Shown here: piece after piece, positions 1 through 9,068 of the stretch | Layout: every line of letters starts with the position of its first letter | How positions within the stretch are numbered: the first letter of the stretch is position 1 | Origin: an uncultured Clostridia bacterium | GTDB lineage: Bacteria > Bacillota > Clostridia > Oscillospirales > SIG627 | Reading direction: 5' to 3' | Assembly (NCBI GenBank): GCA_947589595.1 | Contig: CANQBV010000008.1 | Span: 1 to 64,000 of the forward strand | DNA length: 64,000 nucleotides | The notes under the pieces: model-generated | Databases searched by the model: none | What the model was told of the DNA's origin: nothing | The model's input: only the letters and a program-made list of their open reading frames with translations | Translations under genes and position numbers: made by a program

Positions 1-2
1 AA

Positions 3-200
3 GCGCCTTATGTCGAAGCGGCGCTCAAATCGGTTCCGGAGCACCTTAGAAAAATGAAACAGTACGAATTACAGTTTATTTTTCACTCCGACGGGTGGTT
101 TTTACTGCACTGCATCACCGAACTGCTTAAAAAAGGCAAGCTGAAGGAGCCTACCGAAGGTCAAAGAAAGTCCCTGACCACACTGATTGCCAACGTGTGA
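3..200 (+). CDS. C-terminal fragment of an unidentified protein (5' end outside window)
   Basis: An open frame enters from the left edge and stops with TGA at 198-200, giving 65 residues. It contains a hydrophobic/aromatic helix-like segment (FIFHSDGWFLLHCITELL) and then a basic tail. A strong hairpin terminator follows within 5 bases, which supports a real gene end. The helix pattern is reminiscent of the C-terminal ligand domain of TetR-type regulators, but that is a guess and no family can be assigned. Confidence 0.5.
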   Translation, partial: APYVEAALKSVPEHLRKMKQYELQFIFHSDGWFLLHCITELLKKGKLKEPTEGQRKSLTTLIANV

Positions 201-202
201 GC

Positions 203-246
203 AAACAGGCCGCCGCAGGTTTTCAGCGGCGGCCGCCCCTGTTTTT
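203..246 (+). terminator. Intrinsic terminator after the left-edge gene
   Basis: Arms GGCCGCCGC (208-216) and GCGGCGGCC (226-234) pair around a 9-base loop. Flanking AAACAGG/CCTGTTT extends the stem, and a run of five T follows. Confidence 0.8.
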
Positions 247-328
247 GTAGAAATTTTTTGAAAAATATTGAACCGTGAAGCAATTGCCGCGACCTTGTAG
301 ATGAAAGCTTTCAAAAGAGGTACCGAAA

Positions 329-1585
329 ATGCAGCGCAACGGCTTAGAAAACCACATAGAATTCCTGTTCTCCGCAGCCCTGCAAAAATGCGATAATCTC
401 TATGACGCCGAGGATCTAACGCAGGAGACGCTTCTTGCGGCGTTGTCGTACACGGCGCGCGGCAAAGAGATTCAAGACGAGAAAGCATGGCTTCTCGTCG
501 TTATGGGGCGAAAATTCAACGATATGCTCCGCAAACGATATCGGCAGCCGATCGTCAGTATCGGAGATACCTTTGATATCGTTGATGAGAATGCCGTGAT
601 CCGGTTGGATATTGAGGAGGGCGAAGCGGAAGACGTTCGTAAAGCCGTTGCATACCTTGCAAAAAATTATCGAGAGGTCATCGTACGGTACTATATGAAC
701 GGTCAAAGCATCCGTCAGATCGCGTCAGAATTGGGGATCCCGGAGGGGACCGTAAAAAGCAGATTGCATCTTGGCAGAGATCGCGTAAAGAAAGGGATCA
801 GCAACATGAAAAAATTTGCAAAGCAGAGCTATTCGCCCGTAACGCTTCAGATTTCTCACAGCGGAAAACCCGGCTTGAACGGAGAACCGAATACCCTTGT
901 CCAAAAAGATCTGATCGCACAAAATATTTTGTGGGCTGCCTACGCTGAACCCATCCCCGTTGAAGATATCGCGTCGTCCATCGGCATTCCGACGGCATAC
1001 GTGGAGCCGATCGTGCAAAGACTGACCGACGGCGAACTCATGAAAAAGGCGGGAAATAAATACTATACCGATTTTATGATATCCACCTTGGAAGACATGG
1101 AAAAGCATATCCCTGCGCAGAAAAAGTTTGTGAGCCGCAATTTTGAGCTGTTTTGGAACGGTATTGAAACCTGCCTTGCGAAGCTCCGTCAGTGTGAATG
1201 TACCAAAAGATGCTCGTTTGACGCAAAGAACGCTCTGGAATTGTACGTTGCGTTCCATTGCCTTGATCACGGAATTTACACGGCATTCTCTAAGATTTTT
1301 AATACGGAACAGCGATTTCATGACCGTCCCAACGGCGGGCGGTGGATTGCTTTCGGTCATGTGAATTTCAAAGAATTTGACCCCCAAGAGCACGGCGAGC
1401 TGTGGAAGCATGGAGAGATCGGGGGCATTCACACCGTTTTCCCATCGGGAAACGGTTTGGACGGATACTCGCAGCGCTTCCGAGAATTCCTCCTGTGTAA
1501 TCCCTCTTTTCTGACGCAACTCCTTAATGGTTCTACCAATATCCATAAGCAACCTCCTGAGCTTTGTATCATTATGATAGCATAG
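329..1585 (+). pseudogene. Sigma-70 family RNA polymerase sigma factor, probably 3'-truncated and chimeric
   Basis: The ATG at 329 has an AGAGG site 8 bases upstream. Residues about 8-70 match sigma region 2 (DAEDLTQETLLAAL). Residues about 105-160 match region 4 (a helix-turn-helix around SIRQIASELGIPEGTVKSRL). A long accessory C-terminal region follows, as in some Clostridia sigma-like proteins. The last 70 or so codons, from about 1379, do not look like this family: the same DNA on the minus strand encodes the start of an XRE repressor. The natural C-terminus therefore appears lost at a junction near 1370-1385, and the frame runs antisense through the XRE gene to 1585. The core sigma domains are intact, so the product could still work. 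If this clade's family normally ends this way, the pseudogene call is wrong. Confidence 0.55.
1379..1546 (-). pseudogene. Truncated XRE-family (HTH_3) transcriptional regulator, N-terminal part only
   Basis: On the minus strand an ATG at 1546 follows an AGGAGG site. It opens a typical Cro/CI helix-turn-helix of about 56 residues, including QEEFSEALRVSVQTVSRWE, then PDLSMLPQLAVLLGV. After that point the frame continues only as the antisense of the sigma-factor gene. Normal relatives carry a further 10-100 residues. The N-terminal DNA-binding domain and its ribosome site are intact, so a short peptide could still be made. Confidence 0.6.
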
Positions 1586-1845
1586 TGCAGCTTCAAAAAC
1601 CAACGCGCAAAACGTGATTCAACTTAACACTGTTGTTAAGGCAGTAAACAGTGATTGGTCGAACAGTCGCCCACTCGACACAAAATATTATACACCCGAA
1701 TTGTGAAGAAATCTACCGCAGGCTGCGATTCGTCAGTGGAAATACCCCCTTCGACTGTACTGTCGCCTTTATGACTTCTTGAACCACCTGCTGAAAAGGA
1801 AAAGCCGCCATCGGCTGACAGCGGCAATTTCCTGTGTTTAGGGTA

Positions 1846-2220
1846 TCAGTTGTAAATCAAATCGTTGTAAACGATCTCTGCGGCACGGTTGCGGATATTG
1901 TTCATCAGTCCTACCCACGCCATCTGATTTTGCACTTTGAGTGTTTCGGTAACACCCTCACGCTCCGCTATTTGCTTTACCAGCCGGAAAAACAATTCCT
2001 CCGCCTGCCGGTCGACGTCGGCAAGATAGCTGTTCAGCTTGCAGGCAGTAAGCAAATTGTAGTACAAGATGCGGTGATGCTCTTTCAAATACCGCCTGTG
2101 CCGCTGTCCCCATATCCCAACAGGCTGTTCTTCCTCGGCGGGTAGAGTCAGGCAAGGGAGCCGATAATCGCCCTGTCGTTCGTATTTTCCGCCCATTTGC
2201 TCAAATAAACTTTGTTGCAT
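1846..2220 (-). CDS. tnpV: TnpV family transposon-encoded protein
   Basis: This 124-residue protein starts at the ATG ending at 2220, 7 bases after AAGGAGG. It shows the features of TnpV as I recall them from Tn4451-like and other clostridial mobile elements: an MQQSLFEQMGG start, an LPCLTLPAEEEQPVGIWGQRH block, RYLKEHHRILYYNLL, and a conserved MAWVGLMNNIRNRAAEIV near the end. TnpV is usually an accessory gene of such elements with no firmly assigned biochemical role. No resolvase or relaxase lies beside it, so it marks the remains of an element. Longer upstream in-frame starts exist but lack a ribosome site. Confidence 0.85.
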   Translation of the reverse strand: MQQSLFEQMGGKYERQGDYRLPCLTLPAEEEQPVGIWGQRHRRYLKEHHRILYYNLLTACKLNSYLADVDRQAEELFFRLVKQIAEREGVTETLKVQNQMAWVGLMNNIRNRAAEIVYNDLIYN

Positions 2221-2298
2221 TGTTATGTTCCTCCTTCGTGATTTCTGCTTACATTGTAAATGAACGGTTCCGAATAATCGAATGTGCCGATGCAAAAA

Positions 2299-2338
2299 AA
2301 GAATCCGAGAAACCAATTGCGGTCATTCTCGGATTCTT
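2299..2338 (-). terminator. Intrinsic terminator of the XRE regulator at 2345-2803
   Basis: Twelve-base arms AAGAATCCGAGA and TCTCGGATTCTT pair around a 16-base loop. Read on the minus strand, the hairpin is followed by a T run. Confidence 0.75.
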
Positions 2339-2344
2339 CTCGTT

Positions 2345-2803
2345 TTAGATATTTGCCTGTTTGATAAGCGGAATCATTTTTTCAAATTCTTTTCTGCGGG
2401 GCGTTTTGGCGGCTCTCTCCCAAGAAGAATATGCTGTTTGTGCAGCTCCGATTTCCTGCGCCATTTGCAACCGACTGAGAGATAACCGTGCCCGCACTTC
2501 TTGCAATAGTACATTGTATGGATAATCTAAAAAAGCGGCATAATCGTCAAGCAGCAGCTTTCGATCTATTCCGAGCGCGTCTGCCAACGGCACAGCAAAT
2601 TTATGTTGTATCGGATTTTTATCATTTTCATAAAGCATAATCGTTGCCGGAGTGACGCCTGCCATTTCAGCCAGTTTACGGGTGGAATATCCTTTATGCT
2701 GCCGGTAATATCGTAGAATCTTTCCCGGAGTATCGCAATGTTTGCTGTTTTCAAAATCATAGCGCAAATGCAGTATCAGCTTGCCTTTTGCTATATAGTA
2801 CAC
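2345..2803 (-). CDS. XRE-family helix-turn-helix transcriptional regulator
   Basis: The protein is about 152 residues if it starts at the GTG at 2803. An AGGAG overlaps that codon, so the true start may lie a few codons further in. Residues about 25-80 form a Cro/CI HTH (TRKLAEMAGVTPATIMLYENDKNPI). A second HTH-like unit follows at about 105-140 (LSRLQMAQEIGAAQTAYSSWE), so two DNA-binding modules seem to sit in tandem. It lies 124 bases upstream of tnpV on the same strand with a terminator between, and it probably belongs to the same mobile remnant. No ligand domain is visible. The regulator call is firm; its target is unknown. Confidence 0.75.
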   Translation of the reverse strand: MYYIAKGKLILHLRYDFENSKHCDTPGKILRYYRQHKGYSTRKLAEMAGVTPATIMLYENDKNPIQHKFAVPLADALGIDRKLLLDDYAAFLDYPYNVLLQEVRARLSLSRLQMAQEIGAAQTAYSSWERAAKTPRRKEFEKMIPLIKQANI

Positions 2804-2831
2804 TCCTGTGTGATTGAGAATACTGTTGCAT

Positions 2832-3833
2832 TTACGCCATAGTATTTAACATTTCTATGTTCACCTCATAATTACAGGGCTCATTTTGCAAATACGCGTA
2901 GAATTCCGCCAACATATATTCGGACATCCTGTGTACCTCCCTGCCAATGCTGCCTGCGATATGCGGAGTCAGAAAGCAGTTATCAAGCTTATAAAGCTCA
3001 CTTTCCGGAGAAGGCGGTTCAGGATATGTCACGTCGAGAATCGCTGTGATATCGGCCCGTTCACGCAGCACACGGATCAAATCCACCTCCCTCACTTGCG
3101 CGCCGCGTCCCGTGTTTATAAATGTGGCGTAGCGTTGCATGGAAGAAAACAGCTTATAATCCAGCATGCCTTTTGTCTGCTCATTATTGGCAAGATGATT
3201 GGAAACGACATTACACTCACGAAACAACCTTTCAAGGGATGCCTTTTGCACGCCGAGCTCCCCGGCGGTATTGTCCGACAAAAACGGATCAAAAACCAAA
3301 ATCTCCAACTTGTACGCTTTCAGCATTTTGATGACGAGCTTTCCAATCATACCAGCGCCGATAATACCGATTTTTGCGTTGTAGTTGCCAATATAGGCCG
3401 ACATTTCCTTCTGAGCCTCATCGCGCTTTCCGCTGCTGGCAAGGCGTGACAGCTTGAAAAAACCTTTATTGGCAAGCACGATCTGCGCGGTCGTGTATTC
3501 TGCAACCGGCACGGCATTCGCCGCCCAGGCGCTGAACACCTTGACACCACAGTTAAGAAACGGTCTGGCAAATTTTTGTACCGTACCTGCAGCGTAAAAC
3601 ACGCATTTAAGATTCGGAAAACAACTTGTTATCACCTCCTCAGAAAGCGGCGGCATTCCCCAAGACGAAAAGACGTACTCGGTGTCCGCAAATTGCAGCG
3701 GATTTTCAAGCAGATCATGCTGATTATAGACAGTTTTGTCAAGTCCTGTTAAGGCCTCCAGTTTGCGTATGACATCGTCCGAATAAACTCTTTGGATTGT
3801 CGATTCTTTTTCGCACAGAAATACGGCTCTCAT
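2832..3833 (-). CDS. D-2-hydroxyacid dehydrogenase family protein (operon A, last gene)
   Basis: This 333-residue protein of the NAD-dependent D-isomer 2-hydroxyacid dehydrogenase family has its dinucleotide motif GAGMIG at residues 159-164. The catalytic triad can be placed: Arg243 in TGRG, Glu272 in YPEPP and His291 in TPH. Such enzymes reduce 2-keto acids to D-2-hydroxy acids, or the reverse, in the cytosol. The start follows GGAGG and overlaps the stop of the TIM-barrel gene (ATGA-type), so the two are translationally coupled. As the last gene of operon A it may act on a keto-acid product of the pathway or recycle NAD. The substrate is not predictable. Confidence 0.85.
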   Translation of the reverse strand: MRAVFLCEKESTIQRVYSDDVIRKLEALTGLDKTVYNQHDLLENPLQFADTEYVFSSWGMPPLSEEVITSCFPNLKCVFYAAGTVQKFARPFLNCGVKVFSAWAANAVPVAEYTTAQIVLANKGFFKLSRLASSGKRDEAQKEMSAYIGNYNAKIGIIGAGMIGKLVIKMLKAYKLEILVFDPFLSDNTAGELGVQKASLERLFRECNVVSNHLANNEQTKGMLDYKLFSSMQRYATFINTGRGAQVREVDLIRVLRERADITAILDVTYPEPPSPESELYKLDNCFLTPHIAGSIGREVHRMSEYMLAEFYAYLQNEPCNYEVNIEMLNTMA

Positions 3834-4585
3834 ATATTAACCTCCGCAATTTGATAAAGTGCCTTTGCCTCTGTCGGCAGAGATTCTATCCTGTTATCGG
3901 GCATAAATTCGAGAAGCAGCGTCCTGCCGCCAGAAAAGCACTTCAGATATTCCTTCCAAACAGATACGGCGTCTATCAGCGGATAATGCGTTTTTCCCTC
4001 CCAGTTAAAAACGTGGATATGCTCGGTATACTTTGAAAGAAGTGTGGCGTACTCAATATTTTCCTTGGCGGTTCTGAACTGATTGGGTTGCCAGTACATG
4101 CAAAAATGATCTGAATTCACGGTTTTCATCAGTTCCAGCGACGACTCTTTGGTATTGGTAAAGGTGCCATTGTGGCACTCTATGCATATTTTAACGCCAC
4201 GGGGCTTTGCTATTTTTTCCGCCGCTTGACATGCAGCAAAAAGGGCCTCTTTTTCACCATCCGCATAATCCTCGGAATTCTTGTTGCCGCACCAAAGTCT
4301 CACGATATCCGTTTCGAGCAGTTTGGCTGCGGTGATATACTTGTCAAGCTCCTTAAGCGGCGACGTTCCGATGCGAAAGTAGGTGCCGTACGAGCAGCAA
4401 TTGATATCGTATTCTTTCTGAAGGCGCACCAACTCCTCAAGCCTTTTCCTATCATCACAGGGAGCATGTACGTCGCTGCCCCACTCGATGCAGGAAAGTC
4501 CCGCCTCCTTCATTGCTTTCAGAATTTCCTCCGGCGGGGTTTTGCGAAAAGAAACGGATACAAGTCCAAGCTTATACTGCCTCAT
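3830..4585 (-). CDS. Sugar phosphate isomerase/epimerase-like TIM-barrel protein (operon A)
   Basis: The 251-residue protein has the xylose-isomerase-like (AP endonuclease 2) TIM-barrel pattern. Probable metal ligands are Glu34 and His40 (IEWGSDVHA), Glu136 and His138 (CIECHNG), the WQPN segment at 165-168, and a late Glu in LLLEFMPDN. The fold covers sugar isomerases and epimerases, inosose dehydratases, and enzymes that cleave 3-keto-glycosides by elimination. In this operon, surrounded by oxidoreductases and a toroid-like carbohydrate protein, isomerisation, epimerisation or elimination on an oxidised sugar is plausible. That role is inference; the fold assignment is firm. It lies 3 bases from the upstream toroid gene. 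Confidence 0.8.
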   Translation of the reverse strand: MRQYKLGLVSVSFRKTPPEEILKAMKEAGLSCIEWGSDVHAPCDDRKRLEELVRLQKEYDINCCSYGTYFRIGTSPLKELDKYITAAKLLETDIVRLWCGNKNSEDYADGEKEALFAACQAAEKIAKPRGVKICIECHNGTFTNTKESSLELMKTVNSDHFCMYWQPNQFRTAKENIEYATLLSKYTEHIHVFNWEGKTHYPLIDAVSVWKEYLKCFSGGRTLLLEFMPDNRIESLPTEAKALYQIAEVNI

Positions 4586-4587
4586 AG

Positions 4588-6255
4588 TTACTCTTTCTCC
4601 AGCGTAATACTCATCCGTTTGCTCGTAGATTTATATACCCGGTATCTGCCATTACGGTTATAATAATAGGTAAAGTCAGAGCTCAACTCCCCGTCAAAGC
4701 AGTAGATGCATCGGCTGCCGCGATAGTATACCGTAACGGTGTTTTTGGTCAGGGCTATTTTTGTATACACGCTTCCGTCAAACTCAAAGACCGGCAGCAT
4801 AAGGCCGATATTCTCTGCGCCGGACAGAGTCATATGAACGCCGTTTTCAGTTACGCTATATTCCTCTTTGATTAAAATATCGTCAGAAAGCTGTACGTCA
4901 AATACCGCCCTTGCCGACTGATTGTCGCTTTCACCGCTCAAAAGGGTATACTCCGCATAATGCTCTGCACCGACAAGGGTTTTACCGTCTTTTTCGCAAA
5001 AACAGCAGATTGACATAGCAGACGGATTTTCCCCTTCAATCACATAATTTGGATGAGGTGAGAAGGGTGTTGACAGGCAGATGGATGAGGGACAGTCCTT
5101 TTTGTGTACCCTGCCAAGGCCGTTCGCGTCGTAATGGAAATCGGCTCTTGTATCAAGCTCTATCATATATCCGCCTGCGCTTAAAAAGGTCTTATGAAAA
5201 TGCTCACTTGTGGAAATGATATATCCCGATTCTTTGTTTGACAGCTCGCTTGCGGTGATCCCCTCATCGGCAAACATGGCACCCATATAAATATTCGAAG
5301 CAATGGTTATCATGTACTTATCAAAATAGCCGTACTTTTCACAACCTATTTCAGTGGAAACATCGTATCTGTTCTTTATATGGCTGATAGGCGTGAGTTG
5401 CAGATCAAAAAGCAGGTTTTTTGTTGCGAGTGCCGCCGCCGCTTTCAGTTCACCCGCCTTTTCGGTGTCGCCCTTTTTGGCAAGTCTCGCAGCCTCAAGC
5501 TCAAAATAAGAAATGAGCATAGCGGTATTATGCAGGAACTGATTGCTTCTGCCGCCGAAAGCCAATTCGCCCGTCACCGACTGCATTTTAAGGGTGAGAT
5601 CTACCGTATGATCAAGAGCCTGCTCTATCCTTTTGGCATATCTGCCGCTATATCCGGCGGACAACAAAAAAGTCATAAGCAGCCGCGGCATAATATCATA
5701 TACCATATGATTGGCAAATGGCGGATCGTCCTGATACATATGATTGCTGTCAAGATTGGCAATCTGTGAAGGGAGTTGCCAATCCACGAATTCACTTGTG
5801 TCGATGCCGCAGCAAACACCGCGCATATATTCGCTTACCGCAGCGAACAGGGCCCAATTGCCGAAGAAGTCCCGTTTATCATTAACAACCATTGAATATA
5901 ATCTCCAAGGGTCAAAGGAGGCGATTTTTTTCTTCCAGACTTCGAGCTTTTCGACGCTCACAACATTTTTCCCCTCAAGGAGTATCAGTAAGCAGCAAAC
6001 CTCTCTTACGGAAAAATCGTTGGCGGCAATCTTGCGGGGCATTTCGTCCAAACAGATATCCATAATTTCAATAAAAACATCTTTAAGTTCTTGACATCTG
6101 CCGTAGGCAATCAGAATACCCATATTGGCGCCGAGTCGCGGAAAGCCATGCTCTGTAAGGCCATGGCGTTTTACCCTGTCTAAATAATCACTTATACGCT
6201 CATGCGAATAAGCAGAAAGGGATTTTTCCATAATATCAAGATAAATGCTTTTCAT
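4588..6255 (-). CDS. Toroid-like carbohydrate-active protein, family not identified (operon A)
   Basis: The 555-residue protein starts at the ATG ending at 6255, preceded by AAAGGAAA. Residues about 1-340 are rich in amphipathic helices with aromatic and acidic loops (DPWRLYS, DFFGNWALFAAVSEY, YQDDPPFANHMVYD, FGGRSNQFLHNTAM), the look of an alpha/alpha toroid. The rest is beta-rich (GGYMIELDTRADFHYD onward). This two-part plan is seen in polysaccharide lyases and in some glucuronyl-type hydrolases. No signal peptide is present, so it should act inside the cell on an imported oligosaccharide or glycoside. I do not recognise a defined CAZy family and make no substrate claim. The 134 bases before the flavoprotein gene hold no other gene. 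Confidence 0.6.
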   Translation of the reverse strand: MKSIYLDIMEKSLSAYSHERISDYLDRVKRHGLTEHGFPRLGANMGILIAYGRCQELKDVFIEIMDICLDEMPRKIAANDFSVREVCCLLILLEGKNVVSVEKLEVWKKKIASFDPWRLYSMVVNDKRDFFGNWALFAAVSEYMRGVCCGIDTSEFVDWQLPSQIANLDSNHMYQDDPPFANHMVYDIMPRLLMTFLLSAGYSGRYAKRIEQALDHTVDLTLKMQSVTGELAFGGRSNQFLHNTAMLISYFELEAARLAKKGDTEKAGELKAAAALATKNLLFDLQLTPISHIKNRYDVSTEIGCEKYGYFDKYMITIASNIYMGAMFADEGITASELSNKESGYIISTSEHFHKTFLSAGGYMIELDTRADFHYDANGLGRVHKKDCPSSICLSTPFSPHPNYVIEGENPSAMSICCFCEKDGKTLVGAEHYAEYTLLSGESDNQSARAVFDVQLSDDILIKEEYSVTENGVHMTLSGAENIGLMLPVFEFDGSVYTKIALTKNTVTVYYRGSRCIYCFDGELSSDFTYYYNRNGRYRVYKSTSKRMSITLEKE

Positions 6256-6389
6256 AGAGTTTCCTTTTAGTGAATATTTTTCGGTACCCTGCCCAATACA
6301 TAGCACCTTTCAGCCTGCCTTTCCGTTTTTATCATGATAAAGCACGGGACCCCTTATCGAGCGACAGTCCTGATCTCTTCAAGCGATTT

Positions 6390-8291
6390 TCAATATACAT
6401 TCATGTTTTCCCTGTACCTGCGCCAAACATTTTCAAAGAAATCGCTATTTTGAGGGATCGGACGGACATTGCGCCAGCGGCAGATGAATTTATCGCCCGA
6501 AAGCATTGTTTCCTGAACCATTGCATGGGTATTGCGCCTTTCTTCGGTAAAACGGAATATCTCTTCAAGACCGCTGCGAAGCTGGCCCTTTTCATCGTAG
6601 CAAAGAGAGGAACCTCTGGTTTCTCCGACAGTATCGGCATAATCAAGCATAGCGGTAAGGACTGCCTGCCCGGTCACTAAAATATCTTTTAGCTTATAGT
6701 ATCTGTATAGCTTGGATTTTTCAATGATACCAGCATTATCACAAAGAGCGTTTAAATCTTTTTCAGTTTCCCTTAACGCTTTTTCCAAATTCGCCTTATT
6801 GCGGATAGCCGATGCGTTATCGCTCATTCTGCGCTGTCCCTTTTCGATCAGCTCATCTAAATTATCGTAGATTTTGATTACTTTATCAAGTTGTTTTTTA
6901 TGTGCGTCTTCAGCCTTGGAAAGAATGCTTTCAAAGATTTCGCTACATATAAACGAATGGCCGTTTTTTGAAATATACTGTGCGGCTCTGAGCGAACCCA
7001 CCTGTCCGGCGTTAAGTGCAGAACCACCGGGACGAGTGATACCGTGAGTGCCCGCACATTCTCCCGCCGCAAACAACCCCTTAATAGAGGTCTGCCACCA
7101 CATATCAACAGCTATACCGCCGTTATTATGCTGAGCACAAAGAGCGATTTCTAAGTATTCCTTTGAAATATCCACTCCCTTGTTTTTATAAAGCTCAACT
7201 GCTGGAGAGTTCATTTTATTTAGCCGCTCTATCGGTGTGCCAAAACAAGCCTCTGCTTTACTTAAATATTCGAAAGCTTCAGTAGATAATTTTTTGTATT
7301 CGATATTCTCTGTATCAAAAGGATTTTTGGTGAAATCAAGATATACTCTGCGGCTTTTAAGCACACATTCCCTATATACGAGCAGATCAATAATCGACGA
7401 GCCCTCAAGCACCTTTTTGGAGTCAAACGGCCATTGGTATCCCTTTAAAAACACCGCCGATAGTGCTTCATATTTATCCGTAAAGAAATCGATTAAAAAT
7501 TCGTATTCATTTCCGTTTTCATCTACTGATACAAAACGAGGTAAAACCTGCATATATGTACCTGAAACATTCCAACGGGGATTAATGGATGCTAATCCAT
7601 ACTGCCATTCGGTAAGGTTCTGCGCCTCGGCTCCTGCAAGAAGGGCAAGACTTGTAGTTCCTGTGTGACCTTCGGGATAAACACTGTCAGCATAAATTCC
7701 TGCTGGACCGCCTGTACACATAACAATATCCGCACACTTAAATGCTGCAAATTCTCCGCTTTCCTTCTCGATACACAAAAGGCCACAAACAGCGTTGTTA
7801 TACTTCAAAATTTCAATAGCGAGATAGCCGCTATATACTTGGACACCTAAATTCTCAGCGTTTTTCTGCAAAGCCTCAGTCATAAATTTAGATGTAAGAG
7901 GCCCTGCGCTTGTCGCCCTGGCATATGGATCGTGGTCGGTCTTATACCCCACATATTCGCCGTAACGGTTTACGGGGAATTCCACGCCCAATTCGCATAG
8001 GTTCATAAATGAGCGAACAGACAGCGCCGCTTCTACCAGAGCATTGTCTCCGTCAACACTGCCCCCTGCAAAAAGGTTTTCCGCCATTTTATAAACACTG
8101 TCAGGACTGTCTCCGCCAAGCCCTAATTTATAATAGGTCTGCTTATCGCTGCCCGTATTTCTCGAAGTGCCGCAGCCGACACCCTCTGTTACGATCGCAA
8201 CATTTTTTCCAAACTGCTTTAAGCGACATGCGGCGTTATATCCCGCCGCGCCGGTACCTATTACGATAGCTTCAAATTCAAATGTTTTCAT
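6390..8291 (-). CDS. FAD-dependent oxidoreductase of the fumarate reductase/L-aspartate oxidase flavoprotein family (operon A)
   Basis: The 633-residue protein begins with an FAD-binding Rossmann motif, GTGAAG at residues 12-17. Near residue 410 it has the second FAD contact region of the family (GLFAAGECAGTHGITRPGGSALNAGQVGS). A helical C-terminal domain follows, as in succinate dehydrogenase and aspartate oxidase flavoproteins. The start follows AGGAGG. No twin-arginine or secretion signal and no haem or FMN-attachment domain is seen, so it is probably soluble and cytosolic. The family adds or removes hydrogens across C-C bonds or oxidises C-N or C-OH groups. Beside an OYE-type reductase and an SDR, it probably performs one redox step on a common substrate. 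Confidence 0.8.
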   Translation of the reverse strand: MKTFEFEAIVIGTGAAGYNAACRLKQFGKNVAIVTEGVGCGTSRNTGSDKQTYYKLGLGGDSPDSVYKMAENLFAGGSVDGDNALVEAALSVRSFMNLCELGVEFPVNRYGEYVGYKTDHDPYARATSAGPLTSKFMTEALQKNAENLGVQVYSGYLAIEILKYNNAVCGLLCIEKESGEFAAFKCADIVMCTGGPAGIYADSVYPEGHTGTTSLALLAGAEAQNLTEWQYGLASINPRWNVSGTYMQVLPRFVSVDENGNEYEFLIDFFTDKYEALSAVFLKGYQWPFDSKKVLEGSSIIDLLVYRECVLKSRRVYLDFTKNPFDTENIEYKKLSTEAFEYLSKAEACFGTPIERLNKMNSPAVELYKNKGVDISKEYLEIALCAQHNNGGIAVDMWWQTSIKGLFAAGECAGTHGITRPGGSALNAGQVGSLRAAQYISKNGHSFICSEIFESILSKAEDAHKKQLDKVIKIYDNLDELIEKGQRRMSDNASAIRNKANLEKALRETEKDLNALCDNAGIIEKSKLYRYYKLKDILVTGQAVLTAMLDYADTVGETRGSSLCYDEKGQLRSGLEEIFRFTEERRNTHAMVQETMLSGDKFICRWRNVRPIPQNSDFFENVWRRYRENMNVY

Positions 8292-8293
8292 GT

Positions 8294-9028
8294 CTAGAGC
8301 CTCCTGATATGGAAGCCGCCGTCAACATCAATCGATTGTCCCGTTACATAAGACAATGAGCCGTTTGCAAGAGTCCATACTGCGTTTGCAATATCCTCCG
8401 GCTGCCCCCATCGCTTAATCGGCAAAAGCCCACCGTCAATAAGAGTATCATATTTTTCCTTCACCCTGTCGGTCATACCGGTTGCGATGATACCGGGCCT
8501 TATTTCATTTACCATAATGCCGTACTCGGCAAGACGGTCGGCAAAAAGAGTAGTGATCATAGTAACACCGGCTTTTGAAATGCAGTATTCACCACGTGAG
8601 GTGCTGCTTGTGTATCCCGACATGGAAGAAATGTTTACTATGCTCCCCTTATTTTTCCCTTCGTTCTTTATCATTTGATTAGCAACCAGCTGAGTCAAAA
8701 ACGCAGTGCCTTTGGTGTTGATATTCATAACAAAATCGTAAGATTCTTCGGTCATTTCAAGAATATCGTTTCTGACCCTTGGAGCTACTCCCGCAACGTT
8801 TACGAGAATATCAATTCTGCCGTATTTTTGAAGAGCGGCATTTACATAGTTCTCTCTGTCTGCTTTTTGGCTTAAATCGCCTTGGACATAGGTAAAGTCA
8901 CCCTCTAACCTCATGGGCATTGCGGGAAGTATGTCCATTCCTACAACCGCCACGCCGTTTTCCAAAAGTTTTTTAGCCGTAGCGAAGCCAATGCCACCAG
9001 CCACTCCTGTTACCAAAGATGTTTTCAT
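8294..9028 (-). CDS. Short-chain dehydrogenase/reductase, 3-ketoacyl-ACP-reductase-like (operon A)
   Basis: The 244-residue classical SDR has the cofactor motif TGVAGGIG at residues 7-14, a variant NVAG at 77-80 where NNAG is usual, and the catalytic Ser135, Tyr148 and Lys152 (NISS...EYCISK). The C-terminus DVDGGFHI is typical of FabG-like sugar and alcohol dehydrogenases. It interconverts a ketone and a secondary alcohol using NAD(P). It is 3 bases from the flavoprotein gene, so co-expression is near certain. The fold and chemistry are firm; the substrate is unknown. Confidence 0.85.
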   Translation of the reverse strand: MKTSLVTGVAGGIGFATAKKLLENGVAVVGMDILPAMPMRLEGDFTYVQGDLSQKADRENYVNAALQKYGRIDILVNVAGVAPRVRNDILEMTEESYDFVMNINTKGTAFLTQLVANQMIKNEGKNKGSIVNISSMSGYTSSTSRGEYCISKAGVTMITTLFADRLAEYGIMVNEIRPGIIATGMTDRVKEKYDTLIDGGLLPIKRWGQPEDIANAVWTLANGSLSYVTGQSIDVDGGFHIRRL

Positions 9029-9068
9029 AATTTCAGCCCTCTTTTAATGTTTTTAAGTTCACTTTCCG

